Below, piece after piece: positions 34,402 through 43,588 of a stretch of 64,000 nucleotides of DNA. Made by a program: the position numbers and the translations under genes. How positions within the stretch are numbered: position 1 is the first letter of the stretch; every line of letters begins with the position of its first letter. Source of the DNA: CAXBNB01 sp040222275. Lineage in GTDB: Bacteria; Bacteroidota; Bacteroidia; Cytophagales; Cyclobacteriaceae. The notes beneath the pieces are model-generated. The model had not been told where the DNA came from, did no database searches, and was given only the letters and a program-made list of their open reading frames with translations. Location: contig JAVKDJ010000048.1 of NCBI GenBank assembly GCA_040222275.1, positions 124,001-188,000 on the forward strand, read 5' to 3'.

Positions 34402-35286
34402 ATGACTTATGTTCACCGTTTTATAGAATCAACTATTGGCTATGCCAACTGGCTATGGGGACAGGTCACCTTCCAGTCCAGCGATGGGCTTTGGCAAAAT
34501 TATTTTTATTTCCTTATCATTATTTCGGCAGTATTCTTTGGATTGGAAATACTTCGACCATGGAGAAAAGGCCAGCCGAGGTTTAGAAAAGATTTCTGGC
34601 TGGATTTCTTCTATATGTTTTTTAACTTTTTCCTTTTTTCAGTCATCATTTTCGCAGGCTTGTCAGAGGTAGGTGTGACCCTTTTGAAAGACTTTTTGGC
34701 CCTTTTTGGCATCCGGAATATGGTAGCTGTACATGTAGAAAGTTGGCCGGCATGGTTACAGTTGATCACTTTGTTTGTGGTGAAGGACTTTATAGAATGG
34801 TGGGTACACCGCCTGTTGCACCGGTCTGGTTGGTTATGGGAATTCCACAAAGTCCACCATAGTGTGGAGCAGATGGGTTTTGCTGCCCATCTTAGGTACC
34901 ACTGGATGGAAAATGTAGCGTACAAGTCGCTGGAATATGTGCCACTGGCCATGATTGGTTTTAGCCTGAGCGATTTTTTTCTTGTTCACATGGTGGCCAT
35001 TGCCATCGGACATTGGAACCATGCCAATTTTCATGTCAACATCGGCCCGTTAAAATATATCTTCAATACTGCTGCCATGCATATTTGGCATCATGCACAT
35101 GACCTGCCTGACGATCGCAGGTTTGGGGTCAATTTTGGATTGTCGCTCAGCCTGTGGGATTATTTGTTTGGCACCAACTACATTCCCCATTCCGGGCGCG
35201 ATATTCGCCTTGGTTTTCCGGGTGTAGAAAAATTTCCCAAAACATTTCTGGAACAAAATACCCACGGATTTAGTAAAAAGAAATGA
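34402..35286 (+). CDS. Sterol desaturase / fatty acid hydroxylase family protein
   Basis: A 294-residue integral membrane di-iron enzyme. About four to five hydrophobic segments surround the histidine boxes: HRLLH (about residues 137-141), HKVHH (about 151-155) and HIWHHAH (about 228-234), with an extra HWNHANFH. Family members hydroxylate or desaturate lipids or carotenoids with oxygen. Which lipid is used here is unknown. It follows the cytochrome c gene by 31 bases and precedes a sugar dehydrogenase, so it may share the operon. The histidine set looks complete. Confidence 0.88.
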   Translation: MTYVHRFIESTIGYANWLWGQVTFQSSDGLWQNYFYFLIIISAVFFGLEILRPWRKGQPRFRKDFWLDFFYMFFNFFLFSVIIFAGLSEVGVTLLKDFLALFGIRNMVAVHVESWPAWLQLITLFVVKDFIEWWVHRLLHRSGWLWEFHKVHHSVEQMGFAAHLRYHWMENVAYKSLEYVPLAMIGFSLSDFFLVHMVAIAIGHWNHANFHVNIGPLKYIFNTAAMHIWHHAHDLPDDRRFGVNFGLSLSLWDYLFGTNYIPHSGRDIRLGFPGVEKFPKTFLEQNTHGFSKKK

Positions 35287-35323
35287 TGTCTAACTTAAGC
35301 CAACCCTCAAAATCTATAAGTTT

Positions 35324-36493
35324 ATGAAAAACCTGTCCTCATTGTTCAACACATTGGCCATCGTCCTACTGTTGTGTTTCAATACATCCTGTTCCAATGC
35401 AGGCGACTCATTTTCCGACAACCCCGATGTGTCATCAGATCAAATGGCAAATCAGCTGTCCAGCATCAAGCTTCCCGCAGGGTTTAAGATAGAAATATTC
35501 GCTGAAAACGTAACCAATGCCAGGTCTATGGCACTTGGGAAAAACGGTACCCTGTTTGTCGGTAGCAGAAAGGGAGGTAAAGTGCATGCCATAGTGGATG
35601 AAGATGGTGATGGAAAAGCTGAAAAGGTGCTGACAATTGCCACCGGGCTAAATGCCCCGAACGGAGTGGCTTTCAGGAATGGAAGCCTGTATGTAGCGGA
35701 AATTGATAAACTGTGGCGCTATGACAATATTGAGTCCAACCTGGACAATGTACCCAAACTAAAACTGATATATGATGACTACCCAACGGATAACCACCAT
35801 GGTTGGAAATATATAGCCTTTGGCCCTGATGGGAAATTGTATGTACCTGTGGGTGCACCCTGCAATATTTGTGAAAGCAAAAATGAAATCTACGCCACCA
35901 TCACAAGGATGAACCCCGATGGGTCAGGAAGGGAGATTTATGCCAAAGGGGTAAGAAATTCCGTTGGCATGGCCTTTCACCCAACTACCGGGCAACTGTG
36001 GTTTACCGATAACGGCAGGGACAATCTGGGAGACAATATGCCGCCATGCGAACTGAATAAAGCCACTAAGGTTGGCCAACATTTCGGATATCCCTATTGT
36101 CATGGCAGTGATATAGGGGACCCTGAGTTTGGGCATAAATTCGCCTGTGATGAGTTTGAACCTCCGGCTAGAAAACTCGATGCGCATGTAGCCCCTTTGG
36201 GACTGAAATTCTACACTGGCGGGATGTTTCCCGATCAATACAAAAACCAAATATTTATTCCCGAACATGGCTCCTGGAACCGGACAAGAAAAATTGGCTA
36301 CAGGATATCACTGGTAACGCTGGAAAACAACCGGGCGGTTGGGTACGAGACCTTTGCCGAAGGATGGCTCGATGAAAAAGAGCAGGAAGCCTGGGGCAGG
36401 CCTGTTGACCTGCTGATTATGCCCGATGGTTCTATGCTGGTTTCGGACGATAAAATGGGGGCCATTTACCGGATCAGCTATACTGGTTCTTGA
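35324..36493 (+). CDS. Sorbosone/glucose dehydrogenase-type beta-propeller lipoprotein
   Basis: A 389-residue lipoprotein with lipobox FNTSC (Cys at about residue 23) and a six-bladed propeller resembling PQQ-dependent soluble glucose dehydrogenase and L-sorbosone dehydrogenase. Supporting segments are NGVAFRNGSLYVAE, GWKYIAFGPDGKLYVPVGAPCN, MAFHPTTGQLWFTDNGRDNLGDNMPPCELN-like region, HFGYPYCHG and WGRPVDLLIMPDGSMLVSDD. The pyrroloquinoline quinone cofactor is expected from the family, though no pqq genes are in the window. It would oxidise a sugar in the periplasm and pass electrons to cytochromes. Confidence 0.87.
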   Translation: MKNLSSLFNTLAIVLLLCFNTSCSNAGDSFSDNPDVSSDQMANQLSSIKLPAGFKIEIFAENVTNARSMALGKNGTLFVGSRKGGKVHAIVDEDGDGKAEKVLTIATGLNAPNGVAFRNGSLYVAEIDKLWRYDNIESNLDNVPKLKLIYDDYPTDNHHGWKYIAFGPDGKLYVPVGAPCNICESKNEIYATITRMNPDGSGREIYAKGVRNSVGMAFHPTTGQLWFTDNGRDNLGDNMPPCELNKATKVGQHFGYPYCHGSDIGDPEFGHKFACDEFEPPARKLDAHVAPLGLKFYTGGMFPDQYKNQIFIPEHGSWNRTRKIGYRISLVTLENNRAVGYETFAEGWLDEKEQEAWGRPVDLLIMPDGSMLVSDDKMGAIYRISYTGS

Positions 36494-36529
36494 CTCGTTG
36501 ATAGTTTTGAAGCTACCCAAATCCCCTCT

Positions 36530-37171
36530 ATGAATCACCATGTAAACATGTCATTCAGGGCAAGCTATGCCACGATGAATGAAATACATCCAGGTACGAA
36601 GCATATCTGGATAGCATGTCATGGATATGGGCAGTTGGCCAATCATTTTATCAAAAGGTTTGATGTTTTTGATCCTGAAAGGCATTTCATTTTAGCACCA
36701 GAGGGGTTGGCAAGGTTTTACCTCAATGGCCATAAAAAGGTAGGTGCGAGCTGGATGACCAAACATGACAGGGAAACCGACCTTGAAAATCAGCAAAGCT
36801 ATTTTGATGCGTTGTTTAGGCAGGTGTTTGGCCAAACCGACCTGAAGGAATACCAACTCCACCTCCTGGGTTTTTCGCAAGGAGTGTCCATGATCAGTCG
36901 GTTGGCGGCCTATAAACGGCTTAATTTTGATCACCTTATTTTATGGGCCGGTGGCTTTCCACCAGAACTTTGCAATGAAGATTTCACCTTTTTGAAAAAG
37001 AGCGCTAAGCTTAAAATCGTATTGGGAAGCAGTGACCAATTTTTTCAAATGCCCGCCTTTCAAACCGACATAGACAAGGCAGCATCAGCCACAGGACTAG
37101 AGGCTGAGCTGATGCACTTCGATGGCGGACATGAGCTGGATAGGGAAGTGTTAAGTGGTATCGTTGACTGA
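36530..37171 (+). CDS. Phospholipase/carboxylesterase-like alpha/beta hydrolase
   Basis: A 213-residue cytoplasmic hydrolase. The nucleophile Ser lies in LLGFSQGVSM, the oxyanion region in CHGYGQ, the acidic residue probably in VLGSSDQFF and the catalytic His in FDGGHELD. This is the pattern of the carboxylesterase/PHB-depolymerase-like small hydrolases. Start at ATG 36530; a second ATG at 36548 is also possible. It follows the dehydrogenase gene by 36 bases and may belong to the same transcription unit. The physiological ester is unknown. Confidence 0.85.
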   Translation: MNHHVNMSFRASYATMNEIHPGTKHIWIACHGYGQLANHFIKRFDVFDPERHFILAPEGLARFYLNGHKKVGASWMTKHDRETDLENQQSYFDALFRQVFGQTDLKEYQLHLLGFSQGVSMISRLAAYKRLNFDHLILWAGGFPPELCNEDFTFLKKSAKLKIVLGSSDQFFQMPAFQTDIDKAASATGLEAELMHFDGGHELDREVLSGIVD

Positions 37172-37233
37172 AAACGTGGATAAATCCGAAGAATAGTGGC
37201 TAAATTTAGAGGATACTAAATTTTCTAAAAAAG

Positions 37234-37437
37234 ATGAACCGAAAAATAGTAAGAAGGGGACTGGTAGTGTTGGGCATTCTGGTGGTTGCTTATGCAGTGA
37301 CATTTTCTATGATAACTCGTGAAGAGGCCAATAGACTTAAGGTTGAAAGTATAGAGCAGCACGAACTCTATCAGCAGGAAAAAGCAAGGTCTGAAGAATT
37401 GGAAATAGAATTGAAGAAATGTAAAGTAGGGCTTTAA
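37234..37437 (+). CDS. Small membrane protein with coiled coil, 67 residues
   Basis: An N-terminal basic stretch is followed by one transmembrane segment (GLVVLGILVVAYAVTFSMI, about residues 9-27) and a charged helix with heptad character (HELYQQEKARSEELEIELKK). I do not recognise a family. The topology suggests a single-pass inner-membrane protein with a periplasmic or cytoplasmic coiled coil. It closes the plus-strand cluster before the convergent type IX secreted protein gene. Confidence 0.6.
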   Translation: MNRKIVRRGLVVLGILVVAYAVTFSMITREEANRLKVESIEQHELYQQEKARSEELEIELKKCKVGL

Positions 37438-37529
37438 CTATCTTTCCCTCACTGAGATCAGTCATAGCATCCATTATATTGTGGATACATTAGCCTTTAT
37501 TTCGAAAAGTATCCAGGAATCCCAATTTG

Positions 37530-39962
37530 CTATCTCTTTAAAAGCTTTGTTATCCTACCTTTCGAACTTTTCAGTATGTAAATCCCAGGTTGTAAGTGCG
37601 AAATATCTATCGACTTAGAAACAGACGGATTAATTACGGTTTTGCCCAGTTGATCATAGATGACATAATACTCAGAAAACTCCAAACCCTGAATATGTAA
37701 TATGTTGGTAGATGGGTTTGGGTAAACGGATATTTCCTGTTTCCTGGTTTCAGGTACTGATAGAATTTCACTTTCGGGGTTTAGGACTGCCCTGACCTTT
37801 TGCGATTTATTTATCAAAAGTTGGGGAAAAGATTGGATTCCGTACCCTCCATGAGTTTCCACATAGTAGGTATATTCAGTTCCTTCTACGAGAGGGGAAT
37901 TATTGAAACTACCGACATCTGTATATTTCAAGCCATTTGTCAATACATTAGCAGAATCAATTAGTATCATTTTATCCGGATTTGTTGGGTCTGAATGATT
38001 TCTATATATGAAGTGATATGCTGACTCATTTAACCTTAATCCCCATGAAGTATTCGCTTCCCAGTACAAATTGATGCGATCTTTTTTCTCGGTTGGATTT
38101 AACCGAATAGATGAGGAAGATGTAGATGAACTAATGTGCTTTCCGTTTTTGTCGATCACTCGAACGGTGTAATGATAAACATCGTCTGTTGTGTTTAACT
38201 GCTTGTCTAAAAATTCTTTTTTATCTGTATTGGTGATGATTGTTGGGTTAACCCTGCCAGCAAAATCCTCTACTCTGGTCACTTCATAGCTATATGGAGC
38301 AGGATGTTCATCGACATCAGTATCCAGGGGATCTGTCCATTTGAGGTAAATTTCACCTTCTTCTTTAGACGTGTTTAAGACGTCAACATTCAGGATCATA
38401 GGGGTAGTAGCCGGCAAAGACACGCACAATTCTTCAGAAAGAAAACTACTACCACCCTTTGGTTTTTCGAATTTCACCTGTAGCACATAACAATACTCAA
38501 CCCCGCCCGATAGCCCTTGCTCCAGGTTGTTATCTATATAAGTAGTTCTAAATTGCTGTATTCCATTTAGGTCTCGATAATTGATGCTGTCAACCTCTGC
38601 AACTAATTCGAATCCTGAATTAAAGGGGGTATTTATACTACAGTCATCTATTGTTTCTACGGAATCTTTTATTTTTCTCCACAAGAGCATTTTTTCCGCT
38701 CGCATATAGTCATATTCATTCCAGTCTAACTTTACTTTTCTTTCGTCAAGAATCTCCAAAGAAAAGCCACTGGGAGAAGGTGCCTTCACTTTAATGTCAA
38801 AGGATTTAATATCTGTCAGATGTGGTCCTAACGGAGGGTTGTCTTCAGCTATGAAGAATAGGTGGTATGACTTTTCCCTTACATGATCGATCGAAGGTTG
38901 CCAACCTAATGTCATATTTAATGGCTGTTCGCCGTAACGTTGAGCATTTGGAAAGGTAGCAGTATTGTTTTCAAATGTGAACGGTCCTCCGTAGGCCCTT
39001 ATTTTTACCTGATGGCCGTCTTTGTCTGTAGCTGTAATGATTTCACTGAAGGTTTCGCCAGCCTCAATGCAGACTGGATCAGGGACTAACACTTCGGGCC
39101 TTTCATTGTCGCTATCTTCTATGATAATTTGCAAATCTCTCATTACATAGCCGAGGTTGTACCACTTACCGGAGACTTTGCGCCACTCTTCGACAACAAG
39201 CGCAACATTATATTCACCCATGGTACCTGGGGCATCCCAAACCAAGTCCCCAGTGGTACTATTAATTTCAAATTTTGGAGGGCTGTTTTGCGCTTCGTTA
39301 CCTATCGGAAATTCAGTTCCATAAAACTTGGGATGGTTTGGGGCAGTATAATCAATTACAGCCTGATCTTTGGATTGCTGAGGTGTCACCAATTTGAACG
39401 AAAGACTATCACCATCTATATCAAATGCCCCGGGGTTATGTATAAAACGGATACCAACAACACCCTCATCAATTGGGGGTATTAGAAATGTGGGCGTATT
39501 ATTGACTCCTAAAAACGGATCTATTCGTATTCTTGTTTCTACGTAAAAGGGTGTATCTACCGAATTGGCCATATTTAAAACCCCGGCATTTCTGTTTTTC
39601 TCATAGAACCTAATCAGGTATGACCCGGGAGCCTGAAACGTATGCTCGATCTCAAACACGTTAACTGCAGTCTGTTTCTCGGCATCAATTATGTCAAGCC
39701 TGGTAAAAAAATCTGCCCCTGCTTCAATGTTAATGACCGTACCATCTCCAAAATCCATTTCTCCCCCTCCAAAAATAACACCTGACCCAGTGTCTGTATA
39801 TCCTACTATAGAAAACCGGCAAGTAAGTGAAGGGCCTTCGATTCTTTTGACAGTAATTTCACCTGATCTAATATGAGTGGCATGGGAATCTAGAGTTGGG
39901 AGAACCATGATACCCCAAAAGTAAAGGCAAGTTTTTAACCAAAAGTTGTTGTATGAGATCAT
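37530..39962 (-). CDS. Type IX-secreted large beta-sandwich protein
   Basis: An 810-residue secreted protein. It has a signal peptide (about residues 1-28, ending SHA) followed by the THIRSGEI start that recurs in Cytophagales surface proteins. The middle contains cadherin/PKD-like strands (FDIDGDSLSF, ITATDKDGHQVKIRAYGG) and fibronectin-like modules (about 400-700). The last 75 residues are a type A type IX sorting domain: VSVYPNPSTN-like VYPNPSTNILHIQG, then VIYDQLGKTV and LQPGIYILKSSKGRITKLLKR. It would cross the outer membrane through the Por secretion system and attach to the surface or be released. No enzymatic motif is seen; adhesion or gliding roles are possible. Confidence 0.85.
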   Translation of the reverse strand: MISYNNFWLKTCLYFWGIMVLPTLDSHATHIRSGEITVKRIEGPSLTCRFSIVGYTDTGSGVIFGGGEMDFGDGTVINIEAGADFFTRLDIIDAEKQTAVNVFEIEHTFQAPGSYLIRFYEKNRNAGVLNMANSVDTPFYVETRIRIDPFLGVNNTPTFLIPPIDEGVVGIRFIHNPGAFDIDGDSLSFKLVTPQQSKDQAVIDYTAPNHPKFYGTEFPIGNEAQNSPPKFEINSTTGDLVWDAPGTMGEYNVALVVEEWRKVSGKWYNLGYVMRDLQIIIEDSDNERPEVLVPDPVCIEAGETFSEIITATDKDGHQVKIRAYGGPFTFENNTATFPNAQRYGEQPLNMTLGWQPSIDHVREKSYHLFFIAEDNPPLGPHLTDIKSFDIKVKAPSPSGFSLEILDERKVKLDWNEYDYMRAEKMLLWRKIKDSVETIDDCSINTPFNSGFELVAEVDSINYRDLNGIQQFRTTYIDNNLEQGLSGGVEYCYVLQVKFEKPKGGSSFLSEELCVSLPATTPMILNVDVLNTSKEEGEIYLKWTDPLDTDVDEHPAPYSYEVTRVEDFAGRVNPTIITNTDKKEFLDKQLNTTDDVYHYTVRVIDKNGKHISSSTSSSSIRLNPTEKKDRINLYWEANTSWGLRLNESAYHFIYRNHSDPTNPDKMILIDSANVLTNGLKYTDVGSFNNSPLVEGTEYTYYVETHGGYGIQSFPQLLINKSQKVRAVLNPESEILSVPETRKQEISVYPNPSTNILHIQGLEFSEYYVIYDQLGKTVINPSVSKSIDISHLQPGIYILKSSKGRITKLLKR

Positions 39963-40053
39963 TTAGAAATTAATAACCATTCTTAAAAATGATTCAATTT
40001 CTGCAATTCAACCTAAAATGACCAATAATAACTTGAAAAAGGGGTGCTAATGA

Positions 40054-41133
40054 CTAATCCATTACAAAAGTGAACTCGTTATACGATTCCGTATGCCATG
40101 CCATGTGCCTGGTAGCTGGTGAAGCCGCAAAGTAAGGAGAAAATGTGCTGACTTTCACCGTTTTGCCATCGGGTAGAAATTCCAATATCCTGAGCCATCC
40201 GTCCCCGCCATTGCCATGCCATCCACCACCCATGGCCTGGGCATTGAAAGTTACCTGATTTACTTTTTGGCCTGCGGAGTTCTTATCCGTCCTAAAGCCC
40301 ACATGTTGCCTGAAGTTGTTGGCACCACCTATATGACCGGAAAATACCAACTGGATGTTGCCGGAGGGTTGTACCAGCTTTTCCCATATCGCTTTACCGT
40401 AATTCCCGTCAGTTATGGGATAGTTTTCTTTTTCTATATGTTCATTCTTGGCATTCAGGTAGGAATGGGTCAGTATGGCAACTGTATGGTCTTTGTAGGC
40501 ATCTTTACTTACCACTTGCCTCGCCCAATGGATTACCGTATCCCGTGGGGCAAACTCGAGGTTCATAAAGAGGAACTTGCGGTTGTGGGGAGATACATAT
40601 TCAAAAGCTGCATTTTCCAGGGTGGGTATTCCTTCCAGGTTTTTGCCTGCCTCCCTTAAGATTTTCTTGTTCGAAATGTTTCTATGCGCAGGGAAATGGT
40701 CATTGTATCCCGACCTGCGGTGTTCAATGTTTTTATACCCAAAATCATGGTTGCCGGCAGCCAGTACATAAGGCACCTTCCCATCCAATCTTTCAAATGC
40801 CCTGGAAACCGCTATCCATTGGTTTCTGCTTGGCTGGTTGCCATTGACATTGTCTGGTACCAATAATTCATTCTGTTCCACCAGGTCACCCGTGCAGAGC
40901 ACCATTTGGATATTCAACGGTTCGATATTTTCACCGATCCAGCCTGTCATCAATTCCAAAATACCCTGATTTCTTCCAAATTTCACATAGGACTGTGGAT
41001 CGGGCATCATGATCAATGTCCAGGAATCGGGGTTTGACAATGCAGGAGCCTTGTAAGTCGATTGTGCCACCGCAAGGTCAGCCAGGTGCAAATTGATTAG
41101 GGCGATCAGGGAAAGGTGTTTTAGAAATCTCAT
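40054..41133 (-). CDS. Secreted calcineurin-like metallophosphoesterase
   Basis: A 359-residue exported protein with a signal peptide (MRFLKHLSLIALINLHLADLAVAQ). The metal-binding motifs of calcineurin-type phosphoesterases are present: MPDPQSY in place of the usual DxH, then CTGDLVEQN, AAGNHDFGY, ILTHSYL and FSGHIGG. Gln in place of His in the first motif is seen in a recognised branch of secreted enzymes. Start at ATG 41133; a further ATG at 41172 only adds a basic stretch. It follows the GH92 gene by 52 bases, suggesting a joint role in processing phosphorylated or mannosylated glycans. Confidence 0.85.
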   Translation of the reverse strand: MRFLKHLSLIALINLHLADLAVAQSTYKAPALSNPDSWTLIMMPDPQSYVKFGRNQGILELMTGWIGENIEPLNIQMVLCTGDLVEQNELLVPDNVNGNQPSRNQWIAVSRAFERLDGKVPYVLAAGNHDFGYKNIEHRRSGYNDHFPAHRNISNKKILREAGKNLEGIPTLENAAFEYVSPHNRKFLFMNLEFAPRDTVIHWARQVVSKDAYKDHTVAILTHSYLNAKNEHIEKENYPITDGNYGKAIWEKLVQPSGNIQLVFSGHIGGANNFRQHVGFRTDKNSAGQKVNQVTFNAQAMGGGWHGNGGDGWLRILEFLPDGKTVKVSTFSPYFAASPATRHMAWHTESYNEFTFVMD

Positions 41134-41185
41134 GTCAGGTTGTTTTTTCTTGGTTGAATTAATGGTGGTCAATTATCGGATAGGG

Positions 41186-43432
41186 TCAAGGTTTATCGCT
41201 CAGGACGTAATCAAAACTACCTCCCTTAGTGAGTTCCTGGTGGGAGATGAAATATTTTTTCCAGGATTTCCCGTTCCGCTTCATTTGTCCGATGTAGATA
41301 TCTTCACTTTCGGATCGGGTGGCATTGATTACCAGTTCTTTTCCACTATAATACTCCTGGTCCAGCTGTATGGTCACTTTGTCAAATACCGGCGATGTGA
41401 TGGCAAAATCCATATTGCCCGGGCAAACAGGGTAGAAGCCCATCATGCTAAATACCGCCCAGGTGGACAGTGTACCGCAATCGTCGTTTCCAGGGATCCC
41501 ATCCGGGCTGTTTTTGTAGTAAGAGTCTATCAATTGTCTGACCTGCCGTTGCGTTCTCCATTCTTCTCCTGGTACAAAATTGAAGAGGTATGGATAGTTG
41601 ATGTCTGGTTCGTTGGCCATGTCATAATGCTTATCATCGAAAATGCCCTGGAGCATCGAAACGAACTTTTTATTGCCTCCCATCAGCTTTTTGATGCCAG
41701 GAATATCGTGTGGCACATAGAGGGTATATTGGTAGGCATTGCCCTCGTGAAATCCAGGTGAAGGTTCAAAGTTTTCACCCTGTTTTGGATCGAAAGAAGG
41801 GAGGAACCTTCCATCGGGCAGCTTGGGCCTTATCATGTTGTATTCTTTATCAAAATATTCCTTGTACCTCAGGGATTGGGTCAGGAAACGTTTGTAGTCA
41901 GTTTCATTTCCCAGGACTTTTGCAAATTGGGCAAGGTTCCAGTCTGCTATGTAGTATTCGAGTGCGTGTGATACCGAGTTGTCAAATTCTTCCATAAGTG
42001 GCACATATCCTTTGTCCAGATAATCATCTATATCCGGGCGCAGTTTGTTGTTTTTGCCAGCTGTAGTGGCCGACTTGTACATGGCGTTGTAGGCAGTGGT
42101 ATGGTCGAAATCCGTCAAGCCACGAAGGTAAGTATCTACTATCACGGGAATGGACGGGTCACCCTCCATTACATGGGTTTCTTTGCTATTCAGTTCCCAT
42201 TTGGGCAGCCAGCCACTCTCTTTGTACATGTCGATCATGGAATTTACCATATCAAGCTGCTGCTTTGGATATACCAGCGATAAAAACGGGTGGACATTCC
42301 TATACGTATCCCATAATGAAAACACCGTATATCTTTCCCGTCCCGATACTTTTCCTGTTCCATATCCTTCCATTTTTGGGTATTCGCCGTTCACATCGCT
42401 GATCACATTGGGGTGTAGGTTGATATGGTAGAGGGAGGTATAAAAAATGGTTTTTTGGTCTTTCGTCCCCCCTTCAACTTCAATCCTTGAAAGGGTTTCC
42501 TGCCAGGTATCACGTGCATTTTGGTGGGTCTTGTCAAAATCAAAACCAGGGATTTCAGCTTCAAGGTTCTGGCGGGCATTGTCAATGCTCACATACGAGA
42601 CACCTATTTTTACAAGTATTTGATCACCATCCTGGGTATCAAATGTCAACCAGGCACCCACTTTGTCGCCAGCCATGGGGGCAGAGTAGTTTTCATAATA
42701 TTTGATCTTGCCACTGGTGGCCGACCAGTTGGCTTCAGCCTGCATCTCGGGCATCTGCTTCCAGGTGCCGGAGGATTCGAAGGGCTTACTGAACCTGGCT
42801 ACAAAATACACCGGTCTTTCCGAGCCGTCGTTGTAGCAAAAACTACCCGTCATGCGCCAGCCTTCTACTTCAGAGGTATTTACAATCCGGATACTACCAC
42901 CCACTTCGTTGGTGAGTGCATCTCCAAGATTGACCAAAAGATTGGATTTTCCCTTAGGGAAAGTAAACCTCGATAGCCCCGCCCGTTGGGAAGTTGTAGC
43001 TTCAGCCTTCACTTTGTATTTGGTGAGAAAATTGGAATAGTATCCAGGCGATGCTGTTTCATTTTCATAGGGTGACCCATATTCCGATACATTTGCGTTG
43101 GGCTTTCCTGTAGTAGGCATCAGCAAAATGGCACCAAGCTCCGGGCAGCCCACCCCACTGAGGTTGACATGGGAAAAGCCTGTAAAATAGGAGTTTTCGT
43201 ATGCGTATGGTGTGGACCACCACCTGCTGTCCTTGTCGTAAGTGTTGACGTCCGAACCGGTTACATTAAAAGGTGCTACCGAGACCATGCCCTGGGGAAC
43301 TACCGCCCCCGGGTTGGTCGCCCCAAAATTCGAGCTTCCTATAAACGGGTTCACATACTCCAATAAAGATTGTGAAAGGAGTGGGAAACAGATCGCATAA
43401 ACCAGTGCAAAAAGAATTAACCTTATTTTCAT
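41186..43432 (-). CDS. GH92 family alpha-mannosidase
   Basis: A 748-residue secreted glycoside hydrolase of family 92, calcium-dependent exo-alpha-mannosidases that trim N-glycans and mannans. A signal peptide (about residues 1-20) precedes an N-terminal beta-sandwich beginning LLEYVNPFIGSSNFGATNPG. The (alpha/alpha)6 catalytic domain follows with SLWDTYRNVHPFLSLVYP, VSHALEYYIADWNLAQFAK, FHEGNAYQYTLYVPHD and GNDDCGTLSTWAVFSMMGFYPV, all family hallmarks. Length is typical. The upstream AraC gene on the same strand may control it. Confidence 0.95.
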   Translation of the reverse strand: MKIRLILFALVYAICFPLLSQSLLEYVNPFIGSSNFGATNPGAVVPQGMVSVAPFNVTGSDVNTYDKDSRWWSTPYAYENSYFTGFSHVNLSGVGCPELGAILLMPTTGKPNANVSEYGSPYENETASPGYYSNFLTKYKVKAEATTSQRAGLSRFTFPKGKSNLLVNLGDALTNEVGGSIRIVNTSEVEGWRMTGSFCYNDGSERPVYFVARFSKPFESSGTWKQMPEMQAEANWSATSGKIKYYENYSAPMAGDKVGAWLTFDTQDGDQILVKIGVSYVSIDNARQNLEAEIPGFDFDKTHQNARDTWQETLSRIEVEGGTKDQKTIFYTSLYHINLHPNVISDVNGEYPKMEGYGTGKVSGRERYTVFSLWDTYRNVHPFLSLVYPKQQLDMVNSMIDMYKESGWLPKWELNSKETHVMEGDPSIPVIVDTYLRGLTDFDHTTAYNAMYKSATTAGKNNKLRPDIDDYLDKGYVPLMEEFDNSVSHALEYYIADWNLAQFAKVLGNETDYKRFLTQSLRYKEYFDKEYNMIRPKLPDGRFLPSFDPKQGENFEPSPGFHEGNAYQYTLYVPHDIPGIKKLMGGNKKFVSMLQGIFDDKHYDMANEPDINYPYLFNFVPGEEWRTQRQVRQLIDSYYKNSPDGIPGNDDCGTLSTWAVFSMMGFYPVCPGNMDFAITSPVFDKVTIQLDQEYYSGKELVINATRSESEDIYIGQMKRNGKSWKKYFISHQELTKGGSFDYVLSDKP

Positions 43433-43500
43433 TTTTAGATTTAGTTAGAAAGATTGCACGGCGAATATAATGTGTTTTGCAGACCTGTTATCAGGGTTTG

Positions 43501-43523
43501 TAAAAAGAGTGCTCGTGCACTTT
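43501..43523 (-). terminator. Possible terminator after the araC-type gene
   Basis: On the minus strand AGTGC-ACGA-GCACT forms a 5-bp hairpin, followed by CTTTTTAC. It lies between the AraC gene (ends 43589) and the GH92 gene (starts 43432). Confidence 0.45.
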
Positions 43524-43588
43524 GTCTCAAATGGGCGATTGGCCACTTCATGACAAAGATTATATTCAGAGCTTTCGACATAGTGGAC

